From assembly GCF_017114825.1 (NCBI RefSeq), contig NZ_JADEVO010000005.1:1-64000 (forward strand): DNA of 64,000 nucleotides. Direction: 5' to 3'. Below, in pieces: positions 7,479 through 16,690 of this stretch (position 1 is the stretch's first letter; each line of letters starts with the position of its first letter). The translations under genes and the position numbers were made by a program. The DNA comes from Pseudomonas gregormendelii (GTDB lineage: Bacteria > Pseudomonadota > Gammaproteobacteria > Pseudomonadales > Pseudomonadaceae). A model generated the notes under the pieces. The model saw only the letters and a program-made list of their open reading frames with translations. It ran no database searches and was not told the origin of the DNA.

Positions 7479-8841
7479 GACCGTTCTCCAGCCAGTTCAA
7501 TGGCGCGCTGTCGGCGAACGGCAGTTCCAGCTGTTGCAGCGCCACATGCCAATCGCCCAGGCGCTCGGCATCCAGGGCCTCGCCGGGTGGGGCCTGCAGC
7601 AGCCAGACACGTGTGGCGCTGGCGTTGCGAGCCAGTTCGGCGATGAGCGCCAGGCTGCCGCGATCCGGCGAGCGGCGTGGATCGCAGGCGATGGCCAGGC
7701 GCGCGGGGGGAAACCGACTGAGCTGTTCGAGCAGTTTGTGGCGCGATTCACGACTGTCGAGAATCCCCGCGTTGCTGACATTCTTCGGCAACTGCGGCGG
7801 CCACGGGCGTTGATCGTCCAGCTCGATAGCGACCAGTAGCGCGCCCTCGCTTTGCAAGTCGCTGGTGCTGCTTTGCACCCGATGCAACCGCTCGGGCGCA
7901 GCATCGCTGATGCCCAGTCGTTCGCTGCTGGGCATCAGCCTTTCGCGAAGTTGCGCATAGCCGGCCAGGTTGAGGTCCAGATGCAATTTTGCCTGGCCGG
8001 TTTTCCAGCGCCATAGGCAGAACAACGCCAGGAGCAGGCGTGGAACGACCCCGTAGACCACCAGCACGCCCACCAGCCAGGTGGCCCAGGCTTGCCGGGC
8101 GCTTTCGATGTTCAGCGCCGCATCGCCACTGGCGCGGATCATCTCGACCGTGGGTATGTTGAAGCCAAGCAAGGCAGGCAGGGCACCCAGGGTTTGAGTC
8201 AAGGCGACGAAGGTGTCGGCGCCAAGCAGGGTGGTCTCCCAGACGAAGCCGTAACGCCGGGTGGCCATCAGGGTCAGCAGCATCACCAGTGCGCTAAGCA
8301 TCGCCAGCAACCAGAGGCCGTTGACCAGCAAGCCGATCGCCCAGCGATTGAGCTTGTGTCGTTGCAGCAACAGCAGCAGCGCGGGCGGCAGTTGCGCGGC
8401 CTTGGCGTCCCGGGCGAGTTTTTCGCTGAGCCACAGCCACAAACGACCGAGACTGGCGCCGTGTTCGCCGGCGAACATCAGGCCCAGGGCCCAGCTCAGC
8501 AGCAAAATCAGATTGAGCCCGAGCAGGCTGCCCAAGGCCCAGAACACATTGACCGGCATCTTCCCGTCGCTCAGCGCGGCAAACGCCAGGCCGGCGCCGC
8601 TGATCACTGCCAGTGCCGCCAGGACAATCAGCGCCAGTCGCGCACCTTGCAGCCAATGGCTGAGGGCGCTGCTCAGCCCGTCACGTTCCGCCAGCCACAG
8701 GGCCCGGCGTTGAATCCGTGTCGGCAGGTCGCCGCCTTCGCTGCGGGCTATTCGATTGGCTTCAAGATCGTCCAGGGCCCCGGCATGTTCTTCGCGCAGG
8801 CGGATGGTTTCAGTCAGCCAGAGGTTAGTCAGTTCAGTCAC
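7471..8841 (-). CDS. DUF2868-domain membrane protein paired with the GTPase
   Basis: 456-residue protein with about four to five hydrophobic segments (for example around LALIVLAALAVISGAGLAFA, then VFWALGSLLGLNLILLLSWA) and a C-terminal soluble domain that includes a Rossmann-like stretch (LLVAIELDDQRPW, RLAIACDPRRSPDRG). The start is GTG at 8841, preceded by a GGGA box; no ATG fits better. Its stop overlaps the GTPase start (ATGACTGA). It faces folA across a 99 bp divergent region. The family has no settled function. Confidence 0.7.
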   Translation of the reverse strand: MTELTNLWLTETIRLREEHAGALDDLEANRIARSEGGDLPTRIQRRALWLAERDGLSSALSHWLQGARLALIVLAALAVISGAGLAFAALSDGKMPVNVFWALGSLLGLNLILLLSWALGLMFAGEHGASLGRLWLWLSEKLARDAKAAQLPPALLLLLQRHKLNRWAIGLLVNGLWLLAMLSALVMLLTLMATRRYGFVWETTLLGADTFVALTQTLGALPALLGFNIPTVEMIRASGDAALNIESARQAWATWLVGVLVVYGVVPRLLLALFCLWRWKTGQAKLHLDLNLAGYAQLRERLMPSSERLGISDAAPERLHRVQSSTSDLQSEGALLVAIELDDQRPWPPQLPKNVSNAGILDSRESRHKLLEQLSRFPPARLAIACDPRRSPDRGSLALIAELARNASATRVWLLQAPPGEALDAERLGDWHVALQQLELPFADSAPLNWLENGHD

Positions 8842-8905
8842 GCGGCATCCCGTCGCTTAATTGAGCCGTGAGCATAACCGCTGCAGCGCTTGTCGGGGGC
8901 CTGCG

Positions 8906-8933
8906 TTGCGAGAAGTTGAGGCTCTGGTATCCT
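8906..8933 (+). promoter_or_regulatory. Putative sigma-70 promoter of folA
   Basis: TTGCGA at 8906-8911 and TATCCT at 8928-8933 are separated by 16 bp. Transcription would start about 7 bp downstream of the -10 box, at or next to the folA ATG (8941). No Shine-Dalgarno sequence is visible before that ATG. Confidence 0.4.
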
Positions 8934-8940
8934 CGCCGAC

Positions 8941-9453
8941 ATGACTAAATCACTCCCCCTCAGCCTGATCGCAGCCCTCGGTGAAAACCGTGTGATCGGC
9001 ATCGACAACAGCATGCCCTGGCACTTGCCGGGGGACTTCAAGTACTTCAAGGCCACCACCCTGGGCAAGCCGATCATCATGGGTCGCAAGACCTGGGATT
9101 CCCTGGGTCGCCCGCTGCCGGGACGATTGAATATCGTCGTCAGTCGCCAGGCCGGTCTGCAGCTGGACGGCGCCGAGGTTTATCCGTCGCTGGAGTCCGC
9201 AGTGGTTCGGGCGCAGGAATGGGCGAACCAGCAGGGTGTCGATGAGGTGATGTTGATTGGCGGGGCGCAGCTGTATGCGCAAGGCATGGCGCAGGCGGAT
9301 CGCCTGTACCTGACCCGTGTGGCGCTGAGCCCCGAGGGGGATGCCTGGTTTCCGGAGTTTGATTTGATGCAGTGGACATTGGTGTCCAACACCTCGAATC
9401 CAGCTGAAGGCGACAAACCAGCGTACAACTTTGAAGTTTGGGAAAAGGCCTAA
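8941..9453 (+). CDS. folA: Dihydrofolate reductase
   Basis: Cytosolic enzyme reducing dihydrofolate to tetrahydrofolate with NADPH; target of trimethoprim. The 170-residue sequence has the family signature VIGIDNSMPWHLPGDFKYFK, with the catalytic acid at D32. GRKTWDSLGRPLPGR and LIGGAQLYAQ motifs follow (NADPH binding). The length is that of chromosomal FolA. It is a single gene, divergent from the DUF2868 gene and convergent with the cystine symporter across a REP pair. Confidence 0.95.
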   Translation: MTKSLPLSLIAALGENRVIGIDNSMPWHLPGDFKYFKATTLGKPIIMGRKTWDSLGRPLPGRLNIVVSRQAGLQLDGAEVYPSLESAVVRAQEWANQQGVDEVMLIGGAQLYAQGMAQADRLYLTRVALSPEGDAWFPEFDLMQWTLVSNTSNPAEGDKPAYNFEVWEKA

Positions 9454-9457
9454 AAAC

Positions 9458-9551
9458 ATCGCCAGCAGGCTGGCTCCCACAGTGGGTTTGAGGTGAAACA
9501 CAGATTGTGTGAACACCCAAAATCCCTGTGGGAGCCAGCCTGCTGGCGATG
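9458..9551. repeat. REP pair at convergent junction folA / tcyP
   Basis: Arms ATCGCCAGCAGGCTGGCTCC and GGAGCCAGCCTGCTGGCGAT are perfect inverted copies at 9458-9477 and 9531-9550. Confidence 0.9.
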
Positions 9552-9575
9552 AGGCCAGATCAGACGCTAAAGAAC

Positions 9576-10967
9576 TTAAGCGTGCGCCAACTCCGCATGC
9601 TCATCCGCGTCCAGCAACTGCTTATCCGTCTGCTGCATGATCTGGCTGGTCACCGCACCAGCTGCAATCGAACCGCTCACGTTCAACGCGGTGCGACCCA
9701 TGTCGATCAGCGGCTCAACCGAAATCAGCAAAGCCACCAGTGACACTGGCAAGCCCATTGCCGGCAACACGATCAACGCGGCAAAGGTCGCGCCACCGCC
9801 GACGCCGGCCACCCCAGCCGAACTCAAGGTAACAATCGCCACCAACGTCGCGATCCATAGCGGGTCCAGCGGGTTGATGCCCACGGTCGGTGCAACCATC
9901 ACCGCCAGCATTGCCGGGTACAGGCCGGCACAGCCATTCTGGCCGATGGTCGCGCCAAACGAGGCGGCGAAGCTGGCGATGGACTGCGGGATACCCAGTC
10001 GGCTGGTCTGGGCTTCGATGCTCAGCGGAATGGTCGCGGCGCTCGAGCGGCTGGTGAAGGCAAACGTCAGCACCGGCCAGATCTTGCGGAAGAAACGCAG
10101 CGGGTTGATCCCGGCCGCCGACACCAGCACGCCATGCACCACAAACATCAAGCCCAGGCCGATGTAGGACACCACCACAAAACTGCCCAGCTTGATGATG
10201 TCTTGCAGATTGGAACCGGCGACCACCTTGGTCATCAGGGCCAACACGCCGTAGGGGGTCAACTTCATGACCAGACGCACCAGGCGCATTACCCAGGCTT
10301 GCAGGGTGTCGATAGCGTTGATCACTTTCTGACCTTTCTCGACGTCATCCTTGAGCAGTTGCAAGGCCGCAACCCCTAGGAAGGCCGCGAAGATCACCAC
10401 GCTGATGATCGACGTCGGCTTGGCGCGCGCGAGGTCAGCGAACGGGTTTTGCGGGATGAACGACAGCAGCAACTGCGGCACATTCAGGTCGGCGACCTTA
10501 CCGGCGTAGTCGGTCTGGATGGTCTGCAGGCGGGCCATTTCCTGGGTGCCTGCGACCAGGCCCTCAGCGGTCAGGCCGAACAGGTTGGTGAGGCCGATAC
10601 CGACAAGCGCGGCGATGGCCGTGGTGAACAGCAGCGTACCAATGGTCAGGAAGCTTATTTTGCCCAGTGACGAGGCGTTGTGCAGCCGCGCCACTGCGCT
10701 GAGGATGGAGGCGAACACCAGCGGGATCACGATCATCTGCAGCAGTTGTACGTAACCGTTACCCACCAGGTCGAACCAGCCGATCGACGCCTTCAGCACC
10801 GGGTTGCCCGCGCCATAAATGGTGTGCAGAGCTACGCCAAACGCCACGCTCAGTACCAGCGCAAGCAGGACCTTTTTCGCCAGGCTCCAGTTGGAGTGGC
10901 GGGTTTGTGCCAAGCCGAACAGCAAGGCCAGGAACACCAGCAGATTGAGGATCAGCGGCAGATTCAT
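9576..10967 (-). CDS. tcyP: L-cystine / dicarboxylate-type sodium symporter (TcyP/YdjN-like)
   Basis: Inner-membrane transporter of the DAACS family, 463 residues with many hydrophobic segments. Family motifs include [18 protein letters not shown] (serine-rich reentrant loop) and [18 protein letters not shown], then a second hairpin near [20 protein letters not shown]. The sequence resembles the TcyP/YdjN L-cystine branch more than the C4-dicarboxylate carrier DctA. The ATG at 10967 ([12 protein letters not shown]) is chosen because it has a GGAG box and starts at the first membrane segment; the frame is open for 43 more codons upstream. It is divergent from pchP across 240 bp. Confidence 0.75.
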   Translation of the reverse strand: MNLPLILNLLVFLALLFGLAQTRHSNWSLAKKVLLALVLSVAFGVALHTIYGAGNPVLKASIGWFDLVGNGYVQLLQMIVIPLVFASILSAVARLHNASSLGKISFLTIGTLLFTTAIAALVGIGLTNLFGLTAEGLVAGTQEMARLQTIQTDYAGKVADLNVPQLLLSFIPQNPFADLARAKPTSIISVVIFAAFLGVAALQLLKDDVEKGQKVINAIDTLQAWVMRLVRLVMKLTPYGVLALMTKVVAGSNLQDIIKLGSFVVVSYIGLGLMFVVHGVLVSAAGINPLRFFRKIWPVLTFAFTSRSSAATIPLSIEAQTSRLGIPQSIASFAASFGATIGQNGCAGLYPAMLAVMVAPTVGINPLDPLWIATLVAIVTLSSAGVAGVGGGATFAALIVLPAMGLPVSLVALLISVEPLIDMGRTALNVSGSIAAGAVTSQIMQQTDKQLLDADEHAELAHA

Positions 10968-11207
10968 GAAAACTCCGAGAAAGACTTGTGCCCGCTGCCT
11001 TGCGGGGCAGCTGCGAACCGGCAAGCCTAACAGCTTGAAAACTAATGAATTAATATCAAAAACGCATGATAACTGTCGTTTTCGGAATAAGCGCATGTCG
11101 CTTCCGGGAATGCAGTTGGCGCAATGGAGACGTGAACGGTCGCAGGCGGGCGGGGAATGTCACACTTATTTGATAGCGTCGAGCTCTTTGAATCAGGGAG
11201 AACTACG

Positions 11208-12263
11208 ATGAAGCTTGCTCCGAAATTTTTGCTCGCAGCACTCTGCCTGGGCCTTGCTGGCCAGGCCTTCGCCACGGATCTGAAACATTGGCCAGCCGAT
11301 CAGGCCAAGGCGTTGGACGCGATGATCGCGGCCAACGCCAACAAGGGTAATTACGCGGTGTTTGACATGGACAACACCAGTTACCGCTATGACCTGGAAG
11401 AGTCGTTGCTGCCGTTCATGGAGAACAAAGGCCTGATCACCCGCGAGAAGCTTGATCCCTCCCTGAAGCTGATTCCGTTCAAAGACACCGCCGAGCACAA
11501 GGAAAGCCTCTTCAGTTATTACTATCGCCTTTGCGAACTCGACGACATGGTCTGCTATCCATGGGTCGCGCAGGTGTTTTCCGGGTTTACGCTCAAAGAG
11601 CTCAAGGGTTATGTCGATGAGTTGATGGCATCAGGCAAACCGGTGCCAGCCACTTACTACGAAGGCGACGTGGTGAAGAAACTCGACGTTAACCCGCCGA
11701 AAATCTTCACTGGGCAAAAAGAGCTCTATAACAAGCTGATGGAAAACGGCATCGAGGTCTACGTGATGACTGCCGCATCGGAAGAGCTGGTGCGCATGGT
11801 GGCGTCAGATCCGCAGTACGGCTACAACGTCAAGCCGCAGAACGTGATCGGCGTGAGCCTGCTGCTCAAGGACACCAAGACCGGCGAACTGACCACTGCA
11901 CGCAAGCAGATTACTGCCGGCAAGTATGACGAGAAGGCCAACCTGGGCCTGGAGTTGACCCCGTACCTGTGGACCCCGGCGACCTGGATGGCGGGCAAGC
12001 AGGCGGCGATCCTGACTTACATCGACGAGTGGAAAAAACCGGTGCTGGTCGGCGGCGATACGCCAACCAGCGATGGTTTCATGCTGTTTCACAGCGTCGA
12101 CGTGGCCAAGGGCGGTATTCACTTGTGGATCAACCGCAAGGACAAATACATGACCCAGATAAACGGCATGATGGCCAAGCATGCAGCGGCTCAGGCCGAG
12201 GAAGGATTGCCGGTGACGGCAGACAAGAACTGGGTGATCGTGAAGCCTGAAGAAATCCAATAA
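11208..12263 (+). CDS. pchP: Phosphorylcholine phosphatase, periplasmic HAD family
   Basis: Hydrolyses phosphorylcholine to choline and phosphate in the periplasm, feeding choline and glycine-betaine metabolism. The 351-residue precursor has a Sec signal peptide with predicted cleavage after residue 22 (AFA). The HAD motif DMDNT places D53, D55 and T57, which become D31, D33 and T35 in the mature chain, the catalytic residues reported for P. aeruginosa PchP. Further HAD motifs are VYVMTAASEE and the GGDTPTSDG loop. ATG 11208 has a GGGAG box nearby and begins the signal peptide; an upstream in-frame ATG at 11157 lacks these. Regulation by GbdR, as in P. aeruginosa, was not verified. Confidence 0.82.
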   Translation: MKLAPKFLLAALCLGLAGQAFATDLKHWPADQAKALDAMIAANANKGNYAVFDMDNTSYRYDLEESLLPFMENKGLITREKLDPSLKLIPFKDTAEHKESLFSYYYRLCELDDMVCYPWVAQVFSGFTLKELKGYVDELMASGKPVPATYYEGDVVKKLDVNPPKIFTGQKELYNKLMENGIEVYVMTAASEELVRMVASDPQYGYNVKPQNVIGVSLLLKDTKTGELTTARKQITAGKYDEKANLGLELTPYLWTPATWMAGKQAAILTYIDEWKKPVLVGGDTPTSDGFMLFHSVDVAKGGIHLWINRKDKYMTQINGMMAKHAAAQAEEGLPVTADKNWVIVKPEEIQ

Positions 12264-12283
12264 TCCCAGATTTGTCGATCCCT

Positions 12284-12371
12284 GTAGGAGCTGCCGAAGG
12301 CTGCGATCTTTTGATCTTCAGAGGTCGCGTCCAAGAAAGATCAAAAGATCGCAGCCTCCGGCAGCTCCTAC
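12284..12371. repeat. REP-like inverted pair (second family) at convergent junction pchP / ilvD
   Basis: Arms GTAGGAGCTGCCGAAGGCTG at the left and the complement CAGCCTCCGGCAGCTCCTAC at the right, each extended by GATCTTTTGATC-type sequence, give a long stem with a 20-30 base centre. It lies just before a true terminator. Confidence 0.9.
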
Positions 12372-12388
12372 GGGGGATCTTCTGAAAC

Positions 12389-12424
12389 AACAATGCCCCG
12401 CGCTTGGCGGGGCATTGTTTTGTT
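12389..12424. terminator. Bidirectional intrinsic terminator between pchP and ilvD
   Basis: A 13 bp perfect stem AACAATGCCCCGC / GCGGGGCATTGTT (12389-12401 and 12407-12419) with a 5-base loop GCTTG. It is followed by TTGTT and preceded by A-rich sequence, so it can serve both convergent genes. Confidence 0.85.
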
Positions 12425-12437
12425 CGACGGTTAAGCC

Positions 12438-14279
12438 TTACAGCCCGTCGAGCATCGCCTTGTTACGCACCGCGCCCTTGTCGGCGCTGGTTGCCAGCAG
12501 GGCATAGGCCTTCAGGGCAGTGGTCACCTTGCGTGGACGTTTTTCCACAGGCTTCCAGCCTTTCTGATCCTGCTCGGCACGCCGGCCGGCCATTTCTTCA
12601 TCGCTGATCAACAGGTTGATCGAACGGTTCGGAATGTCGATCAGCACCTTGTCGCCGTCCTGCACCAGACCAATCGCACCACCGGCTGCCGCTTCCGGCG
12701 AAGCGTGGCCGATGGACAGGCCCGAGGTGCCGCCGGAGAAACGACCGTCGGTGAGCAGGGCACAGGCTTTGCCCAGGCCTTTGGATTTCAGGTACGACGT
12801 CGGGTAGAGCATTTCCTGCATGCCCGGGCCGCCTTTGGGGCCTTCGTAACGGATGATCACGATGTCGCCGGCCTTCACTTCGTCAGCGAGGATGCCGCGT
12901 ACGGCGCTGTCCTGGCTCTCGAAGATCTTCGCATTGCCTTCAAACACGTGGATCGATTCATCGACGCCGGCGGTTTTCACCACGCAACCGTCCAGCGCGA
13001 TGTTGCCGTACAGAACGGCCAGGCCGCCTTCTTTCGAATACGCATGCTCAACACTGCGGATGCAGCCGTTTTCACGGTCGTCGTCCAGGGTTTCCCAACG
13101 GGTCGACTGGCTGAATGCGGTTTGCGTCGGGATGCCCGCCGGGCCGGCTTTGAAGAAATGATGCACGGCTTCATCGTCGGTCTGGGTGATGTCCCACTTG
13201 GCGATGCCTTCGGCCAGGGTTTTGCTGTGCACGGTCGGCAGGTCGGTGTGCAACAGGCCGCCACGGGCCAGCGAGCCGAGGATGCTGAAGATCCCGCCGG
13301 CGCGGTGCACGTCTTCCATGTGGTACTTCTGGATGTTCGGTGCGACTTTGCACAGTTGCGGCACGAATCGGGACAGGCGGTCGATGTCGCGCAAGTCGAA
13401 CTCCATCTCGGCTTCCTGGGCGGCGGCCAGCAAGTGCAGGATGGTGTTGGTGGAACCGCCCATGGCGATGTCCAGGGTCATGGCGTTTTCGAACGCCTTG
13501 AAGTTGGCGATATTGCGCGGCAGTACCGACTCATCGTTCTCGCCGTAGTAACGCTTGCACAGCTCGACGATGGTGCGGCCGGCCTGCAGGAACAGCTGTT
13601 CGCGGTCGCTGTGGGTCGCCAGGGTCGAACCGTTACCCGGCAACGCCAGGCCGAGGGCTTCGACCAGGCAGTTCATCGAGTTGGCGGTGAACATGCCGGA
13701 GCACGAACCGCAGGTCGGGCAGGCGCTGCGCTCGTACTCAGCGACTTTCTCGTCAGAAGCGCTGGAGTCGGCGGCGATCACCATGGCATCGACCAGGTCG
13801 AGGCCATGGGAGGCGAGTTTGGTCTTGCCGGCTTCCATCGGGCCGCCAGAAACGAAAATCACCGGGATGTTCAGGCGCAGGGAGGCCATCAGCATGCCAG
13901 GGGTGATCTTGTCGCAGTTGGAAATGCAGACGATGGCATCGGCGCAGTGGGCGTTGACCATGTACTCGACGGAGTCGGCGATGATCTCGCGGCTCGGCAG
14001 CGAATACAGCATGCCGTCATGGCCCATGGCGATGCCGTCATCCACGGCGATGGTGTTGAATTCTTTTGCCACGCCGCCAGCGCGTTCGATTTCACGGGCG
14101 ACCAGTTGGCCCAGGTCCTTGAGGTGGACGTGGCCCGGTACGAACTGGGTGAAGGAGTTGGCAATGGCGATGATCGGCTTTTTGAAGTCGTCATCTTTCA
14201 TCCCCGTGGCGCGCCACAGTGCGCGGGCGCCGGCCATGTTGCGGCCGTGGGTGGATGTTTTCGAGCGGTAATCAGGCAT
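12438..14279 (-). CDS. ilvD: Dihydroxy-acid dehydratase
   Basis: Fe-S enzyme of branched-chain amino acid synthesis that dehydrates 2,3-dihydroxy-isovalerate and -methylvalerate to the keto acids. The 613-residue length is standard. Conserved cysteine motifs for the cluster are visible: [12 protein letters not shown] and [18 protein letters not shown]. The C-terminal family signature [24 protein letters not shown] is intact. A GGAG box lies before ATG 14279. It is a single gene, in the same direction as rlmI but 355 bp away. Confidence 0.97.
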   Translation of the reverse strand: MPDYRSKTSTHGRNMAGARALWRATGMKDDDFKKPIIAIANSFTQFVPGHVHLKDLGQLVAREIERAGGVAKEFNTIAVDDGIAMGHDGMLYSLPSREIIADSVEYMVNAHCADAIVCISNCDKITPGMLMASLRLNIPVIFVSGGPMEAGKTKLASHGLDLVDAMVIAADSSASDEKVAEYERSACPTCGSCSGMFTANSMNCLVEALGLALPGNGSTLATHSDREQLFLQAGRTIVELCKRYYGENDESVLPRNIANFKAFENAMTLDIAMGGSTNTILHLLAAAQEAEMEFDLRDIDRLSRFVPQLCKVAPNIQKYHMEDVHRAGGIFSILGSLARGGLLHTDLPTVHSKTLAEGIAKWDITQTDDEAVHHFFKAGPAGIPTQTAFSQSTRWETLDDDRENGCIRSVEHAYSKEGGLAVLYGNIALDGCVVKTAGVDESIHVFEGNAKIFESQDSAVRGILADEVKAGDIVIIRYEGPKGGPGMQEMLYPTSYLKSKGLGKACALLTDGRFSGGTSGLSIGHASPEAAAGGAIGLVQDGDKVLIDIPNRSINLLISDEEMAGRRAEQDQKGWKPVEKRPRKVTTALKAYALLATSADKGAVRNKAMLDGL

Positions 14280-14633
14280 GAAGCACTCCGGGCGGCTAAT
14301 CAGGTATCAAAGGGGAAGTGAGCTTCTATTGACGTCTGGAACACTCAGAAATGGCCGTGTGTCCGGAAGTTGCCGATAACTTTGCGGGATCGCCGCGCGC
14401 TTCAGCTTGAGCTCATAAACCCGCCGGGGGATGACTGGCGATGAATGAGGCGATTCTACACGGCTGGCGGCGAGAGGGAATGCCAGAACGCGCACTGGCC
14501 GCGCTCACGAGACGTGCGGCCACCCTGTAGGAGCGAGCTCGCTCGCGAAAAACCAGAGGACGCCGCGGGGTGTCAGGCTGCCAGCGTCATCGTTGACGAC
14601 CATCGTGAGCGAGCTCGCTCCTACAGATAGTGT
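14280..14633. other. Intergenic region of 354 bp: ilvD leader and REP pair
   Basis: No credible gene is seen. The part next to ilvD (14280-14460) should hold its promoter and leader. I looked for a short leader peptide rich in branched-chain codons, as in ilv attenuators, and saw none with a good ribosome-binding site. The part next to rlmI is occupied by a REP pair. Confidence 0.5.
14526..14626. repeat. REP pair between rlmI and ilvD
   Basis: Arms TGTAGGAGCGAGCTCGCTCG and GAGCGAGCTCGCTCCTACA are inverted copies at the two ends. The AGCGAGCTCGCT core is itself a palindrome. Confidence 0.9.
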
Positions 14634-15830
14634 TTAGCTGTTTGGCAGCAACCGGCAGGTGATGCTCTTGATGTAGCGCGTCTCGGCAATTGCCGGGTGC
14701 ACCGGGTGATCCGGACCCTGGCCGCCGCGTTCCAGCAGCTGGATGTTACGGTCCAGGTGACGGGCGCTGGTCAGCAGGATGTTCTGCAGGTCGTCTTCCG
14801 GCAGGTGCATCGAGCACGAAGCGCTGACCAGGATGCCGTCCTTGGTCAACAGGCGCATGGCTTGTTCGTTCAGGCGGCGGTAGGCGCCTTCGCCATTTTT
14901 CATGTCTTTCTTGCGTTTGATGAACGCCGGCGGGTCGGCCACGATCACGTCGAAACGTTCTTCGCTGGCTTTGAGTTCTTTAAGGGCATCAAACACATCG
15001 CCTTCGAGGCAGGTCATCTTCTCGGCGACGCCGTTCAGCGCGGCGTTGCGCTCGACACCATCGAGGGCGAAGGCCGAAGCGTCGACGCAGAAGACTTCAC
15101 TGGCGCCGAAGGCCGCTGCTTGCACGCCCCAGCCGCCAATGTAGCTATAGAGGTCGAGTACGCGTTTGCCCTTGGCATAAGGCGCCAGGCGAGCACGGTT
15201 CATGCGGTGGTCATAGAACCAGCCGGTTTTCTGGCCTTGAATGACCGGCGCTTCGAATTTCACGCCGTTCTCCTCCAGCGCAACCCACTCAGGCACCAGG
15301 CCAAACACGGTTTCAACGTAGCGGTTGAGGCCTTCGGCATCACGGGCGGCGGAGTCGTTCTTGAACAGAATGCCGCTTGGCTTGAGCACTTGGGTCAGTG
15401 CGGCAATCACGTCTTCCTTGTGCGCTTCCATGGTCGCGGAGGCGATCTGTACCACCAGGATGTCGCCGAAACGGTCGACGACCAGGCCTGGCAGCAGGTC
15501 GGAATCACCGTAGACCAGGCGATAGAACGGCTTGTCGAACAGGCGATCGCGCAACGACAGGGCAACGTTCAGGCGGTGCACCAGCAACGACTTGTCCAGC
15601 GGCAACTTGATGTCGCGCGACAGCAGGCGGGCGCAGATGAGGTTGTTCGGGCTCATGGCAACGATGCCCAGCGTCTTGCCACCGGCGGCTTCGAGGATCG
15701 CCTGATCGCCGGCCTTGAAGCCGTTTAACGGTGTGGCGGCTACATCGATTTCGTTGCTGTAGACCCACAGGTGGCCGTTTCGCAGGCGACGGTCGGCGTT
15801 GGCTTTGAGGCGCAGGCTAGGCAGGGACAT
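14634..15830 (-). CDS. rlmI: 23S rRNA (cytosine-C5)-methyltransferase RlmI-like
   Basis: Class I SAM-dependent methyltransferase, 398 residues. An N-terminal PUA-like domain (MSLPSLRLKANADRRLRNGHLWVYSNEI) precedes an EEHEH linker region. The catalytic domain follows with VLDLYSYIGGWGVQAAAFGA (SAM binding), VIVADPPAFIKRKKD (motif IV) and SASCSMHLPEDDL (catalytic-cysteine region). RlmI methylates C1962 in E. coli 23S rRNA. ATG 15830 is chosen for its CCGGAG box and because the PUA domain begins there; the frame is open 38 codons further upstream without homology. Confidence 0.85.
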   Translation of the reverse strand: MSLPSLRLKANADRRLRNGHLWVYSNEIDVAATPLNGFKAGDQAILEAAGGKTLGIVAMSPNNLICARLLSRDIKLPLDKSLLVHRLNVALSLRDRLFDKPFYRLVYGDSDLLPGLVVDRFGDILVVQIASATMEAHKEDVIAALTQVLKPSGILFKNDSAARDAEGLNRYVETVFGLVPEWVALEENGVKFEAPVIQGQKTGWFYDHRMNRARLAPYAKGKRVLDLYSYIGGWGVQAAAFGASEVFCVDASAFALDGVERNAALNGVAEKMTCLEGDVFDALKELKASEERFDVIVADPPAFIKRKKDMKNGEGAYRRLNEQAMRLLTKDGILVSASCSMHLPEDDLQNILLTSARHLDRNIQLLERGGQGPDHPVHPAIAETRYIKSITCRLLPNS

Positions 15831-15900
15831 GACGTCGCTCCGGAAAAAAGAGCAGGAGTATAGCGTGTTGGGGGTGGTGGCGGGCTTGCAGGTGATGAAA

Positions 15901-15983
15901 CGCCGGCTCCCACAGCGCTTTGGTGCCGAATGCAAATTATGCATGCACAGCAGATCCCTGTGGGAGCGGGCTTGCCCGCGAAG
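15901..15983. repeat. REP pair (left arm degenerate) between pfpI and rlmI
   Basis: A degenerate arm CGCCGGCTCCCACAG (15901-15915) is paired with TGTGGGAGCGGGCTTGCCCG at about 15959-15978. Confidence 0.75.
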
Positions 15984-15994
15984 GCGGCCTCGAA

Positions 15995-16537
15995 CTAATA
16001 CTCGGAAAGCGCGGCAATCAACTCCCGATTGAACGCCGGAATATCATCCGGCTGCCGGCTGCTGATCAGGTTACCGTCCTTGACCACTTCCTTGTCGACC
16101 CAATTGGCCCCGGCATTCAACAGATCGTCCCTGAGCGTCTTGTAGCTGGTCATGGTCTTGCCGCTGACCAGTCCGGCAGACACCAGCAACCAGCCGCCAT
16201 GGCAAATCACCGGGATAGGCTTGCCCGCCGAAGTGCCGGTCTTGACCAGATGCTGGGCGTCCTGGTCGATGCGGATGGTGTCGGAGTTCTGCACACCGCC
16301 CGGCAGCACAATGGCGTCGTAATGGTCGGCGCTGGCACCCTTGAACGTGCCGTCGACCTTGAAATCATCCGCGGGCTCGTCGTGATTCCAGCCTTTGACC
16401 TGGCCTTGCTCGGCCGACAGGATATCGACTTGAACGCCGGCGTCCTCCAGAGCCTGTTTCGGACCTGTGAGTTCAACCTGCTCGAAACCATCGGTTACCA
16501 GAATCGCGACACGCTTGCCGTTCAGGGAATGAGACAT
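15995..16537 (-). CDS. DJ-1/PfpI superfamily protein
   Basis: The 180-residue protein belongs to the class I glutamine-amidotransferase-like DJ-1/PfpI family, known as proteases or glyoxalase/deglycase-type stress proteins. The nucleophile elbow IPVICHGGWLLVSAGL contains the conserved Cys-His pair. The acidic residue near the start (ILVTDGFEQVELTGPKQAL) is also present. ATG 16537 (MSHSLNGKR) has an AGGAG box; an in-frame start 14 codons upstream lacks one. The substrate is not predictable. Confidence 0.8.
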   Translation of the reverse strand: MSHSLNGKRVAILVTDGFEQVELTGPKQALEDAGVQVDILSAEQGQVKGWNHDEPADDFKVDGTFKGASADHYDAIVLPGGVQNSDTIRIDQDAQHLVKTGTSAGKPIPVICHGGWLLVSAGLVSGKTMTSYKTLRDDLLNAGANWVDKEVVKDGNLISSRQPDDIPAFNRELIAALSEY

Positions 16538-16690
16538 GATTACAGCTCCTGAGGTGAGTACATGTTTGCCCGTGGGCATTACTCAGTCCGAAGCCGGGAC
16601 GTGGATGAAAGTTCCTCCGATGTGCCCGCTGGTGTGTCGGATCCAACTTCATAAAGGTTAGAATTGCCGCCTGTCCCAGAGCGCGTACTT

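Noticed and set aside
12705-14321. 538-codon open frame on the plus strand opposite ilvD
   Set aside because: Antisense shadow of ilvD, with no ribosome-binding site and no recognisable domain.
14280-14525. Leader peptide attenuator upstream of ilvD
   Set aside because: No short frame rich in Leu, Ile and Val codons with a ribosome-binding site was found.
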